Below the pieces are notes generated by a model, which worked only from the letters and a program-made list of their open reading frames with translations, was not told the DNA's origin and did no database searches. 64,000 nt of DNA, taken from contig CALZBR010000005.1 of NCBI GenBank assembly GCA_945621435.1, forward strand, positions 1 through 64,000, in the 5' to 3' direction. Below are positions 34,610 through 45,060 of the stretch, piece by piece. The position numbers and the translations under genes were made by a program. The DNA is from an uncultured Lachnospiraceae bacterium (GTDB lineage Bacteria > Bacillota > Clostridia > Lachnospirales > Lachnospiraceae). Every line of letters begins with the position of its first letter. Positions within the stretch are counted from its first letter, which is position 1.

Positions 34610-35590
34610 ATGTCATTAGTGGTAAAAAATCTGAACAAGAAATATGGGGAGAAGACAGTAGTGGAGGATTTATCCTTTTCTCTGGAGAATCCCGGAGTGT
34701 ATGCTTTGCTGGGAACCAACGGTGCCGGCAAGACCACATCCATCCGTATGATTCTGGGGATGCTGGCGAAAAACGGCGGTGAAGTGCTCTGGAAGGGAGA
34801 GCCCCTGGACGCCATGAAGGTAAATGTGGGTTATCTGGCAGAGGAGAGAGGTCTGTATCCCAAATACCCGCTCATGGACCAGCTGTTGTATTTTGCAAAG
34901 CTTAAAGGCGTGTCGAAGGAAGAAGCCAAGAAGAGGATCAAGTACTGGGCAGGTCGTCTGGAGGTGGAGGAGTATCTGTATCCCCCCCAGCCTACGGGAA
35001 AGGGCAGAAATATGAAGAAGGAGAAGCCCAAGACCGCAGACCAGCTTTCCAAGGGTAACCAGCAGAAGATTCAGCTGATGGCAGCTCTTTTGTCCGATCC
35101 CGAGCTGTTGATTCTGGATGAGCCTCTCAGCGGTCTGGATCCCGTGAACACCGATTTGTTCAAGAGTATTATCCGCGAGGAAGTGGCAAAGGGAAAGTAT
35201 CTGATTATGTCCTCTCATCAGATGGAGGTCATAGAGGAGTTCTGCGAGGATATCACGATTCTCAATCGCGGTAAGGCAGTGCTCCAGGGCAACCTGAATG
35301 AGATTAAGAAGGGCTATGGCCGTGTCAATATGTTCGTAAAGTGTGATGAGGAGTTTGCAGATATTATTGCAAAGCATCAGCTGAAGGTGCTTACCGATAC
35401 TCCTGACGGTAAGCAGATCAAGGTGACCGGAGAGGAACAGGCACGTGCATTTCTTGATGACCTTCTGAGTGCCGGTCGTTCTGTTGTAAAGTTCGAGCTC
35501 AGAGAGCCTTCCCTGCATGAAATCTTTGTTGAGATGGCAGGCAGCGTACAGGAGGATGCGGCCGCAACGGAAGGAGGAGACCATGAATAA
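34610..35590 (+). CDS. ABC transporter ATP-binding protein (NatA-like)
   Basis: GTNGAGKTTSIRMILGML, LSKGNQQKIQLMAALL, LLILDEPLSGLDP. Confidence 0.93.
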   Translation: MSLVVKNLNKKYGEKTVVEDLSFSLENPGVYALLGTNGAGKTTSIRMILGMLAKNGGEVLWKGEPLDAMKVNVGYLAEERGLYPKYPLMDQLLYFAKLKGVSKEEAKKRIKYWAGRLEVEEYLYPPQPTGKGRNMKKEKPKTADQLSKGNQQKIQLMAALLSDPELLILDEPLSGLDPVNTDLFKSIIREEVAKGKYLIMSSHQMEVIEEFCEDITILNRGKAVLQGNLNEIKKGYGRVNMFVKCDEEFADIIAKHQLKVLTDTPDGKQIKVTGEEQARAFLDDLLSAGRSVVKFELREPSLHEIFVEMAGSVQEDAAATEGGDHE

Positions 35591-36971
35591 ACACGATTAT
35601 ACCGGTTGGAAGGATGTGTTTCGCTTCTCCTTTGAACAGGGTGTAAAAGCGAACGCCTATAAGATATCCCTGGTGATTTTTGCGTTGCTGGTTCTCCTGG
35701 GAGTTCCGTTTATGGGATGGCTGCAGAACAAAGGGGAGAAAGACCTGGGCGCAACCGCTGTGGAGAAAATATTTGTATATGACGAAACCGGTTTGGAGAT
35801 TGATTATACCGGGTTTGCCACAGGAGAGAGGTATCAGAAGCTGGTGATTGAAAAGACACCGGATAAGACCTATGAGGAGAACTCCAAGGCGTTGGAGGAG
35901 GCGGAAAAGCCCGTGGATATTCTTCTGAAGGTAACCCTGGAAGAGAGCGGGTATTTTCAACTGACCTTTGTGAAAGCAGTACAAGCAGGCTTTTCTGATG
36001 ACGACTATGAAGCCCTGACCGAGGATTTCGGCGTTTACTTTGATGATGCCAAGAGAGAAGCCATCGATGTGACTCCTGAGCAGGCTGTATTTATCAGCAA
36101 GCCTGTAAGCACCGGAGTGGAATTTGCCGTTGTGGATGAGAATGGCAACATTACCATTGAGGCAAAAGACAAGACAGAAGGCATTACACAGCAGGAATAC
36201 GGAGTGCTGCTGGCAGGAATCATGGTGGTCATGATGATTATCAACCTGGCGGGCGGTCAGATTGCCAACGGCATCGTGACAGAAAAGTCCACCAGAGTGG
36301 TTGAGTATCTGATGATTAATATTCGTCCTATGGCCCTGATCGTGGGTAAGATTCTGGCTTCCCTCTTGCTGGTAGTCATCCAGATGGCGGCCATCGGAGT
36401 TGCCTTCCTGGGAGGAAAAATAATCAGCAGTAATCTGTTCCCTCCCGCCGCTGTGCAGACAGGGGAAGAGCCGGGAGCCCTTGACTTGTTTTTGGAGATG
36501 ATGGGCAAGATTACTCCCGCAAGTCTGGTAATCTGTCTTGCAGTGATTCTGCTGGGTGTATTGTTCTTCAGCATCATTGCAGGTCTCGCAGGAGCATCGG
36601 TGAGCAAGCTGGATGAGCTGGCTGAGGGCATGAAAATCTATCAGCTGTTGTTGATTGTGGGCTGCTATATCGGTATCGGAGTCTGCATCGTAGAGATGAT
36701 AGGCGGCGTAAATCCTCTGATTTTGGAAGTACTGTGCATGATTCCCATCAGTGCCCCCTTTATCCTGCCCGCCAATCTGTTGCTGGGAAAGGTGTCTCTC
36801 TGGGTAGGACTGGTAGCAATCGCCCTTTTATTCCTTATCACGGTATTCATGTTCTCCTTTACCGCAAAGGTATATGAATCCATGATTTTCTACAACGGTA
36901 AGGTGTTAAAGCTGAAGGATATCCTGCAGATTGCCAAGAACCGTCGTGCCGAGAAAAAGGAGGGGAAATAA
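35583..36971 (+). CDS. ABC permease (NatB/ABC-2 type)
   Basis: N-terminal TM, ectodomain, then ABC-2 membrane domain with GIVTEKSTRVVEYLMINIRPMALIVGKI. Confidence 0.88.
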   Translation: MNKHDYTGWKDVFRFSFEQGVKANAYKISLVIFALLVLLGVPFMGWLQNKGEKDLGATAVEKIFVYDETGLEIDYTGFATGERYQKLVIEKTPDKTYEENSKALEEAEKPVDILLKVTLEESGYFQLTFVKAVQAGFSDDDYEALTEDFGVYFDDAKREAIDVTPEQAVFISKPVSTGVEFAVVDENGNITIEAKDKTEGITQQEYGVLLAGIMVVMMIINLAGGQIANGIVTEKSTRVVEYLMINIRPMALIVGKILASLLLVVIQMAAIGVAFLGGKIISSNLFPPAAVQTGEEPGALDLFLEMMGKITPASLVICLAVILLGVLFFSIIAGLAGASVSKLDELAEGMKIYQLLLIVGCYIGIGVCIVEMIGGVNPLILEVLCMIPISAPFILPANLLLGKVSLWVGLVAIALLFLITVFMFSFTAKVYESMIFYNGKVLKLKDILQIAKNRRAEKKEGK

Positions 36972-36973
36972 TC

Positions 36974-38317
36974 ATGAATAAAGGATTGTTCACCGGCTGG
37001 AAGGATGTCTTCTCTTTTACCTTCAAGCAGGATACCAAAGGAAAATTCCGTAAATCCACCATGGGTGTGGCCGTTGTTATATTACTGGTGGGAATGGCGA
37101 TCAGCGTGATCATGGCGCTGGTACAGAAGAGCGACAGTGAGAAGATTTCTCCTATTCAGGTCGTACATGTGGTCAATGAAAGTGACCTTGAGCTTCTTCC
37201 CTGGCAGCAGTTTTTGGCTATGAATGAAACAGAATATCCCGATGTGACATTTGCCGTAGAAGAGGAGAGTGCGGAAGCGGTAGCCGCAACCCTCAGTGAG
37301 AAGCCCGGTGATGTCATTCTCAAGATTTCCAACGCCGGGGAGGGCTATGAAGTCATCCTGATTCTCCCTGAGAACAGCGAGGTCACCGAGGGAGACGGAA
37401 AGAGCTTTCTGGACGACTTTGGCAATGTCATGGAGACGGCAAAGATGATTTACTCCGGCATTCCCATGGAGAAGCTGACCATCGCACTCAGCTCAGTCAG
37501 GATAGAAAGCCTGGATGCAGGGGAAAAAGAAAAGAGCATCGGAGAGGAATTAATCTCTGTTTTTCTACCTATGATTTTTGTTCTGGTAATGTATAGCATG
37601 ACCCTTACCTACGGTATGACCATGGGAAATGCGGTAAGTGTGGAGAAGACCTCCAAGCTGATGGAAATGATGCTCACACTGACCAAGCCCTACGCCCTGA
37701 TTACCGGCAAAATACTGGCACTGACTGTAGCAGCGGTGACCCAGATGCTTGTCTGGCTGGTGAGCTTCGGAGGAGGTTTCCTGTTGGGAGACTATGTGGC
37801 AAAGACTGTCGTATATCCTGAGTACAACAATGTGATCATGGAAGTCTTCCATCTGATTAGAGAACAGGGCGGCGGCAGCGCTTTCTCCGTCGGTGCATGT
37901 GTTATGGTTGCCATTGAGATCTGCGTGGGCTTCCTGTTCTTCTGCCTGCTGGCGGCTACCTTCGGGTCTTTGGCAGAGAAGACGGAGGAGGTTGCCCAGA
38001 ATATGGGATATTATCAGATCGTCGTAGTGATTGGCTTTATGGCTGCTTATTTGATTCCCATGCAGGAGAAGCCCTGGATGACCAACCTTGCCAGACTTTT
38101 CCCCTTGAGCAGTGCTTTCATGCTGCCCGGTGACACCCTGATAGGAAATATCACGCTGACAGAGAGCATTTTGTATACCCTGCTTCTTTTGGCAGTAACT
38201 CTGGTACTGATTCTGGTATCCGGAAAGGTGTACAAGAATCAGCTGTTCCACAGAGGGGAATCCTTCTTCGCAAGAATGAAAATGAAGAGGAAGAAGTCAA
38301 TCGGAGAAACGGTGTAA
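36974..38317 (+). CDS. ABC permease (NatB/ABC-2 type), paralog of preceding gene
   Basis: Shared N-terminus (TGWKDVFSFTFKQ) and VSVEKTSKLMEMMLTLTKPYALITGKI. Confidence 0.88.
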   Translation: MNKGLFTGWKDVFSFTFKQDTKGKFRKSTMGVAVVILLVGMAISVIMALVQKSDSEKISPIQVVHVVNESDLELLPWQQFLAMNETEYPDVTFAVEEESAEAVAATLSEKPGDVILKISNAGEGYEVILILPENSEVTEGDGKSFLDDFGNVMETAKMIYSGIPMEKLTIALSSVRIESLDAGEKEKSIGEELISVFLPMIFVLVMYSMTLTYGMTMGNAVSVEKTSKLMEMMLTLTKPYALITGKILALTVAAVTQMLVWLVSFGGGFLLGDYVAKTVVYPEYNNVIMEVFHLIREQGGGSAFSVGACVMVAIEICVGFLFFCLLAATFGSLAEKTEEVAQNMGYYQIVVVIGFMAAYLIPMQEKPWMTNLARLFPLSSAFMLPGDTLIGNITLTESILYTLLLLAVTLVLILVSGKVYKNQLFHRGESFFARMKMKRKKSIGETV

Positions 38318-38337
38318 GTGTTTGACAGGAGGACGAT

Positions 38338-38709
38338 TTGAATCTTTTACAAAATTCAGGAGTCCCCATATACCAGCAAATCGCAGAACAGTTAAAAGCA
38401 GATATTCTGGCGGGAAAAATGAGGGAAGGTGAATATCTTCCCTCAATCCGCAGTCTGGCGAAAGACTTGAAAATCAGTGTAATCACCACTATGAAGGCAT
38501 ATGAACAGCTGGAAGCCGAGGGGCTGGTCACAGCGGCTCAGGGCAAGGGCTTTTATGTGAATGCCCAGGATAGTGAGATGCTGAAGGAGCAGCATATGCG
38601 AAGGGTGGAGGAGGCCCTGCTTGAGGCAATCCGCGCAGCGGAAGTTGCGGGATTGTCAGGAACGGAGCTTCAGATGACTTTGGCCACGTTGTTGAATATC
38701 GAAGAATAA
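38338..38709 (+). CDS. GntR family regulator, YtrA subfamily
   Basis: PIYQQIAEQLKADILAGKMREGEYLPSIRSLAKDLKISVITTMKAYEQLEAEGLVTAAQGKGFYV; TTG start. Confidence 0.92.
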   Translation: MNLLQNSGVPIYQQIAEQLKADILAGKMREGEYLPSIRSLAKDLKISVITTMKAYEQLEAEGLVTAAQGKGFYVNAQDSEMLKEQHMRRVEEALLEAIRAAEVAGLSGTELQMTLATLLNIEE

Positions 38710-38744
38710 CAGTTAGAGAAAGCTGCGTGTAGAGGGAGACTGTG

Positions 38745-39629
38745 ATGGAAATCAGCAGTGTTGTAAAGATAAAGAATCTATATAAAAAATATAAGGATTT
38801 CGAGCTGTCTGTTCCGGAGCTTGTGCTACCGAAGGGATACGCCACCGCTCTCATTGGAGAAAACGGTGCCGGAAAGACTACGTTATTGAACCTTATGGCA
38901 GGAATCCGCCTGGACTATAAAGGGGAGATCAGTTATTTTGAGGGCATAAACGCAACGGAGGGCAGGGTTCGGGAACGGATTGGGTACGTCGGCTCCGGCA
39001 ATTATTTTCTTCCCCGATGGAATGCAAAACAGATAGAGGAGATCAGCGAAATCCTTTTTGAACATTTTCACAGGGACCGGTTCAGAGAGCTCTGCGAGGA
39101 ATTGAATCTTCCCACGGGCTTTTCCAAGGGCGTGGCAAAGCTGTCCGATGGAAACCGGATGAAGCTGATGCTGGCAGCAGTACTGGCCAGGGATACGGAT
39201 TTTTTGATACTGGACGAGCCGGCATCTCCCCTGGATCCGCTGATGCGGGATAAGCTCTGCGACATCCTTCGGGATTATCTGGATGTCGGAAACGGAGAAC
39301 GTTCCGTATTCTTTTCAACCCATAATATCTCGGACATGGAAAATGTCACGGACTATGCGGTGATCATGGAGCATGGAACGGTCATAGAACAGGGCTTCGT
39401 AGAGGAGTTGAAGGAAAAATATGTGATGGTCAAAGGCGAGGCCGCAGACATAGAAGCCGTAAAGAAGATTGTGGTTGCCATGAACAAGAGTGCCTACGGC
39501 TTCGAGGGAATCTGTCCGGCGGAGAGACTGGATGAAATGGCAGGAATGGATATCTCTGTGGAGGTTCCCACACTGTCCCAGATCTGCGTGGCGCTGATGA
39601 AGGCGAATACACGTCTGAAGCTTACATAA
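38745..39629 (+). CDS. ABC transporter ATP-binding protein
   Basis: GENGAGKTTLLNLMAGI, LSDGNRMKLMLAAVLA, FLILDEPASPLDP. Confidence 0.92.
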   Translation: MEISSVVKIKNLYKKYKDFELSVPELVLPKGYATALIGENGAGKTTLLNLMAGIRLDYKGEISYFEGINATEGRVRERIGYVGSGNYFLPRWNAKQIEEISEILFEHFHRDRFRELCEELNLPTGFSKGVAKLSDGNRMKLMLAAVLARDTDFLILDEPASPLDPLMRDKLCDILRDYLDVGNGERSVFFSTHNISDMENVTDYAVIMEHGTVIEQGFVEELKEKYVMVKGEAADIEAVKKIVVAMNKSAYGFEGICPAERLDEMAGMDISVEVPTLSQICVALMKANTRLKLT

Positions 39630-39640
39630 GGGAGAACGGT

Positions 39641-40261
39641 ATGAAAGAAAAAGTGAAAAGCTATTTCGCGGTTACTTCCCCGGGCTACCGTTTCTTTGTC
39701 CTTGGGTTGATGCCGCTGGTGTTTGTGGGAGTGTATGCTGTTTTCTCGGAGAAAGTAAGGGTACTGATGTTATTCATACCCTTTGCGGAGATTGTGACGG
39801 ACAGCTTTTTCCTGGGCGGAATCCAGGAAAAGGATGCAGAGGGCTTGGACTATCTGAGAAGCTCTTCCCGTGGCATGGGGGTGCTGAGGGGGACATTGAT
39901 TGTGGATGTCATCAGGCGCTTCTTTACCATAGCGCTTGTGCTCGGACTTTGCTGCGTGATGAAATGGTTCAGGCTGGGAGAGGTAGGAGTGATGGATGAT
40001 TTTATCTTCCCGTTGCTGCTTTGTTACAGTCTGTCGGTTTTCGGAATTTTGATCACCAGATTCCGGATGTATCACTGGGTCAATCTTGTTGTGGGATATG
40101 GGGCTTCCATGATTTCGATCATGTTCCTGTATCTGGTGACAAGAGACGGATTTGGAGTTCTCCGGGGGAGTGCGGTATTTGCCGTATTGTCCGTTCTTTT
40201 CAGTGTGGTCGCAGTAAAGCTTGCCATGAAGAGGGTTGAGGGAGGCTATTATGATAAGTGA
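39641..40261 (+). CDS. Multi-TM membrane protein, probable ABC-2 permease component
   Basis: Hydrophobic ORF following the ATPase. Confidence 0.6.
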   Translation: MKEKVKSYFAVTSPGYRFFVLGLMPLVFVGVYAVFSEKVRVLMLFIPFAEIVTDSFFLGGIQEKDAEGLDYLRSSSRGMGVLRGTLIVDVIRRFFTIALVLGLCCVMKWFRLGEVGVMDDFIFPLLLCYSLSVFGILITRFRMYHWVNLVVGYGASMISIMFLYLVTRDGFGVLRGSAVFAVLSVLFSVVAVKLAMKRVEGGYYDK

Positions 40262-40922
40262 TTTGAGGCTTGGCTTTCGGCTGCTGAGATATGCGCATAA
40301 TCTAAAATTCATTGCAGTCATGGGGACGATTACAACCTTGCTTGGGATAGGAATGTGCAGCCTTGATGCCTGGCAGTCAGAGTTCTATCTGGGAGGCTAT
40401 TTTACCATGTTATTTGCTTTTGCCGTGATACAGACCTATGGAACCTTGAATACATCCGCATTTGTTCAGGTCTCACCCCACAGGAAGAAGCTTCAGACCT
40501 CTGTCCCCGCAGTACTTAATCTGTTTTGCATGAGCTTCGGATATCTGATTGTGGTTTTGACAGAGGCTGTGATTGTCTGCGTCAGACCTGCAGGTATGAA
40601 AAGCGCTTGTATTACACTGCTGGTTACTGCCGTTTTTATGGGATTTGTGATAGTTTACGGTGCTTATTGCGTGAAGTATTATTTTTTCGCCACGTTGCTT
40701 TTTATAGCATTTTTTACAATATGCTATTGTTTCCTTATGGGATACCTTGAAAAAATAGAAGCGCTGATACAGGGGGGCTGGAGCGTGTTTGCGCTGATTT
40801 CGGCTCTGGGGCTTGTCGGATTGTGGGTATGTGCAGGACTGCACTACCTTATTGCTCTTGCTGTTTACCGCAAACCCGCTTCCAAGTACGCACAGTGCCA
40901 CGGACTGAGAAAGTATATGTAA
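40251..40922 (+). CDS. Multi-TM membrane protein, probable permease component
   Basis: Hydrophobic ORF, start overlaps the upstream stop; RBS GAGGGAGG. Confidence 0.6.
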   Translation: MISDLRLGFRLLRYAHNLKFIAVMGTITTLLGIGMCSLDAWQSEFYLGGYFTMLFAFAVIQTYGTLNTSAFVQVSPHRKKLQTSVPAVLNLFCMSFGYLIVVLTEAVIVCVRPAGMKSACITLLVTAVFMGFVIVYGAYCVKYYFFATLLFIAFFTICYCFLMGYLEKIEALIQGGWSVFALISALGLVGLWVCAGLHYLIALAVYRKPASKYAQCHGLRKYM

Positions 40923-40948
40923 TTTTACGAATCTAAAGGAGAGAAGCT

Positions 40949-41257
40949 ATGGTTAAGCATATGATTATTTGGACATTGAAGGATACCCTGACAGCAGAGG
41001 AAAAGGCAACTGTCAAACAGGGAATCAAAGAAGGACTGGAGGGACTGGCAGGGAAGATTCCGGGACTTCTGGATATCAGGGTGCAGACGGAGGGACTTCC
41101 CGGCTCCAATGCCGATCTGCTGCTGGATTCCACTTTTGCGGATGAAGCGTCCCTGAAGGGTTACGCGGTACATCCGGAGCATGTGGCGGTAGCGGATGGC
41201 AGGGTGCGACCCTATACTGCAGTGAGAAGCTGTATCGATTACGAGATTGAGGATTAG
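40949..41257 (+). CDS. Dabb (stress-responsive alpha/beta barrel) family protein
   Basis: MVKHMIIWTLKDTLTAEEK...GLLDIRVQTEGLPGSNADLLLDSTFADEASLKGYAVHPEHVAVAD. Confidence 0.88.
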   Translation: MVKHMIIWTLKDTLTAEEKATVKQGIKEGLEGLAGKIPGLLDIRVQTEGLPGSNADLLLDSTFADEASLKGYAVHPEHVAVADGRVRPYTAVRSCIDYEIED

Positions 41258-41366
41258 GATAAAAAATTTATTTTTTGTTGTAACTTTTCTGAACTCCCAT
41301 TCATCTAATAGATAGAAGCAAATAACCGGGACATGAAGCCGTTTTTATCGGCGATAATTCGAGGAG

Positions 41367-42341
41367 ATGAAGGCACATATGGCACAGGGAAGCAGAGGAC
41401 GAAAAAGTTCATATCACAGAAAAGTTAAGAAGAGAATCAGGATGCTGTTGCTATATCTTGGGGAAACCATCGTTATTTCCTGCATGTTCTTTTTTATATT
41501 GTGTTTTGGAAGCAAGGCAGGAGAAGAAAATAATTGGAATGATGCCCGGGACAGGGAAGTGTATTTTGAAGGTTCGGAAGGTCAGGGGGCTGAAAATATC
41601 GGAGAGGGTATTTTTGACGAAAATGCAGAAGAAGATATTCTTGACGAAAGCACCGGGGATGTCATTCGTGGCGGAGTGAACGAAAGTGTCACGGAGAAGC
41701 GGGATGAGAAGGACAGCTATGATTATTCCGCCCCGGTTCCCGAGAGCGATATGGTTGACAGGAGTTACTTTGACGATGCTGTATTTATCGGCGATTCCAG
41801 AACCATGGGGCTTATTGATACCATGAAGCTGACAAATGCCGTTAGCTTTGCGGAAAAGGGAATGATGGTGGACAGCGTCCTCCTGGATCCTATCGTAAAA
41901 AGAGGAAATAAAAAGATAACGGTGATAGAAGCCCTGAAGGAAATGGAATTTTCGAAGGTTTATATCATGTTTGGAATCAATGAAACAGGCTGGGTATACA
42001 GTGAAGTATTTATCCAAAAATACGGTGAGATGATTGATGCAATCAGGGAAATCAATCCGGAAGCGGTGATTTATGTGCAGGAAATCATGCCCGTGACCCA
42101 CAAGGTTTCTGATAACCACAGATATATCAAGAACCGGAAAATATATGAATATAACAGTCTGATCAGGGATATGGCAGAGGAAAAAGAGATTTATCTGATT
42201 GATACGGCGGGAGCCTTTGAGACAGAGGACGGAAGCCTGCCGGATGATGTGGCGCCGGACGGAATTCATCTGACCAAGGAATATTGTGAAAAATGGTTGG
42301 AATATCTGGAGACTCATACGGTTACCGGTGGAGAGAGTTGA
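41367..42341 (+). CDS. Membrane-anchored SGNH/GDSL-type hydrolase-like protein
   Basis: TM near N-terminus; GDSRTMGL, YIMFGINETGW, DGIHLTKEYCEKWLEYL. Confidence 0.75.
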   Translation: MKAHMAQGSRGRKSSYHRKVKKRIRMLLLYLGETIVISCMFFFILCFGSKAGEENNWNDARDREVYFEGSEGQGAENIGEGIFDENAEEDILDESTGDVIRGGVNESVTEKRDEKDSYDYSAPVPESDMVDRSYFDDAVFIGDSRTMGLIDTMKLTNAVSFAEKGMMVDSVLLDPIVKRGNKKITVIEALKEMEFSKVYIMFGINETGWVYSEVFIQKYGEMIDAIREINPEAVIYVQEIMPVTHKVSDNHRYIKNRKIYEYNSLIRDMAEEKEIYLIDTAGAFETEDGSLPDDVAPDGIHLTKEYCEKWLEYLETHTVTGGES

Positions 42342-42381
42342 AGAACAAAGGAGTGGAAACTGACAGACATTGAATTTATGA

Positions 42382-42410
42382 TTGATTTTCGTAGACTGCC
42401 ATGCTATAAT
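42382..42410 (+). promoter_or_regulatory. SigA-type promoter for queuosine operon
   Basis: TTGATT, 17-bp spacer, TATAAT. Confidence 0.65.
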
Positions 42411-42423
42411 TTCACTTGCTGAA

Positions 42424-42467
42424 GAGCCGACAGTTCGTTTGTACCATCCTGTCGTTAAACAAAACCA
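42424..42467 (+). ncRNA. Candidate preQ1-type riboswitch aptamer
   Basis: Stem CGACAG (42428-42433)/CTGTCG (42449-42454), TTC immediately after the 5' stem arm, A-rich tail TTAAACAAAACC able to pair with the loop TTTGT, upstream of yhhQ-queF. Confidence 0.5.
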
Positions 42468-42504
42468 GGGCTGCCATACGATTGATCTGACTATGTGATT
42501 TGGT

Positions 42505-42534
42505 GCAGTACTGTGTTTGCAGTACTGCATTTTT
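42505..42534 (+). terminator. Intrinsic terminator in the yhhQ-queF leader
   Basis: GCAGTACTG-TGTTTG-CAGTACTGC then ATTTTT, ending about 43 nt before the yhhQ ATG. Confidence 0.8.
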
Positions 42535-42576
42535 CATGCCCTGAAAAAACGGATGTGTTTTGAAGGAGGAATTGCG

Positions 42577-43257
42577 ATGAGCGAAAAGAAAAGTGTTTCA
42601 AATCTCTTTGTGGTGGTGGCGGTAATCTATGTGACCTGTCTGCTGCTGTCCAACCTGATTGCCGGAAAGATGTGGGCGGTAACCGCAGACATAACACTTC
42701 CGGCAGCGGTTATCCTGTTTCCGATTACTTATATTTTCGGCGATGTTTTTACCGAGGTATACGGCTTCAGGAACGCCAGAACCATTATCTGGCTGGGCTT
42801 TGCCTGCAGTTTTTTTGCGGTGTTGATTTATCTGATTACCATTGCCCTGCCCCATCCCGGCTATTGGGGCAATCAGGAGGCCTATGCCGTAGTCATGGGA
42901 ACGACGCCCAGAGTTGCGATGGCTTCCTTTACAGGTTATCTCTTTGGGGAATTTTCCAATTCCATGATTCTTTCCAGGCTGAAGGTGAAGACCCGGGGAA
43001 AGAAGCTTTGGCTGAGAACCATCTTGTCCACGGTTGTCGGGGAAGGATTTGACTCCGTTATCTTTATTATGATATCCTTTTGGGGAACCATGGAGAATTC
43101 GGTGGTGCTGCAGATGATCCTGTTTCAGTACCTGTTCAAGGTGGGATATGAGGTGATATTTACACCTGTAACCTATGGGGTAGTGAACTGGCTGAAGAAA
43201 AAGGAAAATACAGATACTTACGACTATGATGTAAAATATAACGTGATCAGGGGGTAA
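42577..43257 (+). CDS. yhhQ: Queuosine precursor transporter, YhhQ family
   Basis: [14 protein letters not shown]...[20 protein letters not shown]...[40 protein letters not shown]. Confidence 0.93.
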   Translation: MSEKKSVSNLFVVVAVIYVTCLLLSNLIAGKMWAVTADITLPAAVILFPITYIFGDVFTEVYGFRNARTIIWLGFACSFFAVLIYLITIALPHPGYWGNQEAYAVVMGTTPRVAMASFTGYLFGEFSNSMILSRLKVKTRGKKLWLRTILSTVVGEGFDSVIFIMISFWGTMENSVVLQMILFQYLFKVGYEVIFTPVTYGVVNWLKKKENTDTYDYDVKYNVIRG

Positions 43258-43259
43258 CT

Positions 43260-43742
43260 ATGAGAGAAAAAGAACAATTGACAAAGCTTGGAAGTCAGGG
43301 AACCGAATACGCTTCCGAATATTCGGCGGAATTATTGGAGTCCTTCAGCAACAAGCATCCTGAGAATGACTATTTTGTGAAGTTCAACTGTCCTGAGTTT
43401 ACCAGCCTCTGTCCCATTACCGGACAGCCGGATTTTGCTACCATTACCATCTCCTATGTGCCGGAGGAACGCCTGGTGGAAAGCAAATCCCTGAAGCTCT
43501 ATCTCTTTTCCTTCAGGAATCACGGAGACTTTCATGAGGATGTGGTCAATGTGATCATGAAGGATCTGATAAAGCTGTTGGATCCAAAGTACATTGAGGT
43601 GTTGGGCAGATTCCTTCCCAGAGGAGGCATTTCCATCGATCCCTACTGCAATTACGGCAAAAAGGGTACGAAATGGGAGCAGGTAGCGCTGAACCGAATG
43701 ACCTATCATGATATGTATCCGGAAAAAATAGATAACCGTTAG
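43260..43742 (+). CDS. queF: NADPH-dependent 7-cyano-7-deazaguanine (preQ0) reductase
   Basis: [56 protein letters not shown]. Confidence 0.96.
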   Translation: MREKEQLTKLGSQGTEYASEYSAELLESFSNKHPENDYFVKFNCPEFTSLCPITGQPDFATITISYVPEERLVESKSLKLYLFSFRNHGDFHEDVVNVIMKDLIKLLDPKYIEVLGRFLPRGGISIDPYCNYGKKGTKWEQVALNRMTYHDMYPEKIDNR

Positions 43743-43778
43743 ATGGTAAAGGAATTGCAGCCTGTTAGTGCCCGGTGT

Positions 43779-44636
43779 TTAGCTGAATTGGGCATTGTAC
43801 AGGCTGTAATAAAATCCTTTTCTATGAATGAGTTCCTCGTGGGTTCCCTGAAATGCCCAGGTATCCTGCAATACCATGGTCTGTTCCGGCACAAGGGCAT
43901 CCGGGGCGTCTGCAGGCTCTTCCTCCTGATTTAGCAATTCAAATACCCACTCTGCTGCTGATAAGGAAGAATAGAGCTCGTTCATGATGTTTGCAATTTC
44001 ATTGATAGGTCCGGAAAATTTCCTGGAATATAACACGAAGGAGGAAATCTGTCCAAGAGTAATCATGGAATTCGTATGTAAAACGAACCCCGGGATGGCT
44101 ATGAGGCAAAGCCCCAGATTGTTGATGACATTTATGCCGGAACCAATGGTACAACCGTAATATTCTGCATCGTAATAGGAATCCGCCGCGGCAAGATTGA
44201 TTTTGTCAAAACGTTGATTGATTTTTTCTTCGTAAGTATATGCCTGAATGGTCTTCTGACCGGTAATCATTTCTTCCACAAAGCCGTTCATCTTGCCGTA
44301 AGCCTTGGAAAGCCGGGAGAACTTGGGCTGCGTAAGCTTTTTCGTACGTATGGTGTAAAAAAAGCTTACGGGTAACCTCAGAAGCTTGTCAAAAACATCC
44401 TGTCTCAGGTTGACCGCTATTTTCCGGCTGACGTTGGTCATCAGAATGTTAATGGAAATGGTTAATATGGCAAACCCTGCGTATTTGGGACCAAGCGGGG
44501 ACAACAGATTGCCTGCAAAGCAGAGGGCGAGGATTGCCATGCAGGCATAGCGATACTTCCCTACATAGGTAAGAAGCCTGAGCAAAGTTCTCTTTGTGCC
44601 CTTTGGCTTTTTTTGGATGATATCATTTTCAGCCAT
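43779..44636 (-). pseudogene. Internally deleted ABC exporter (TMD fragments plus NBD C-terminal tail)
   Basis: LRQDVFDKLLRLPVSFFYTIRTKKL...GFVEEMITGQKTIQAYTYEEK...LGQISSFVLYSRKFSGPINEIANIMNELYSSLSAAEWVFELLNQEEEP, then directly GTHEELIHRKGFYYSLYNAQFS. Walker A, signature and Walker B absent. Confidence 0.85.
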
Positions 44637-44639
44637 TGT

Positions 44640-44896
44640 TTACCTCCCTAAGTCATTTGCCTTGGAAAACATCATGAAGATTCGGTTCCGACCACCTACA
44701 CCCATCAGAATCATATTGAAATAGGTGAGGAAGGCCAGGATAACACCGGGTTTAGTGATGCCTGCTGTATGCCGGCGTACAGAGGGATCCCCTTTTTGGA
44801 TATCATTAGAACAGCGGCAATGAGAATGGGCGAGCGAATTCCCATGGTCAGCGTGATCCGGATAAAGTTCTGCACGTTATAGGAATCAGAAATTCT
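44640..44896 (-). pseudogene. Remnant of partner ABC exporter subunit
   Basis: Reverse-strand fragments NVQNFIRITLTMGIRSPILIAAVLMI and, in another frame, PGVILAFLTYFNMILMGVGGRNRIFMMFSKANDLGR*; no continuous ORF. Confidence 0.75.
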
Positions 44897-45060
44897 GAGA
44901 AGGTTCCGATAAATTTAATCGAAAACGCCAGAAGAACAGTTTTTAGGTAGACCTAAATCCTGACACAACAAACCTGTTGTATAGCATTAGAAAAGAAAAA
45001 TAAATCCGGAAATTGAGATTCTGACAAGATTTATATAGATTTTCTGAAAGTAATTTAAAA

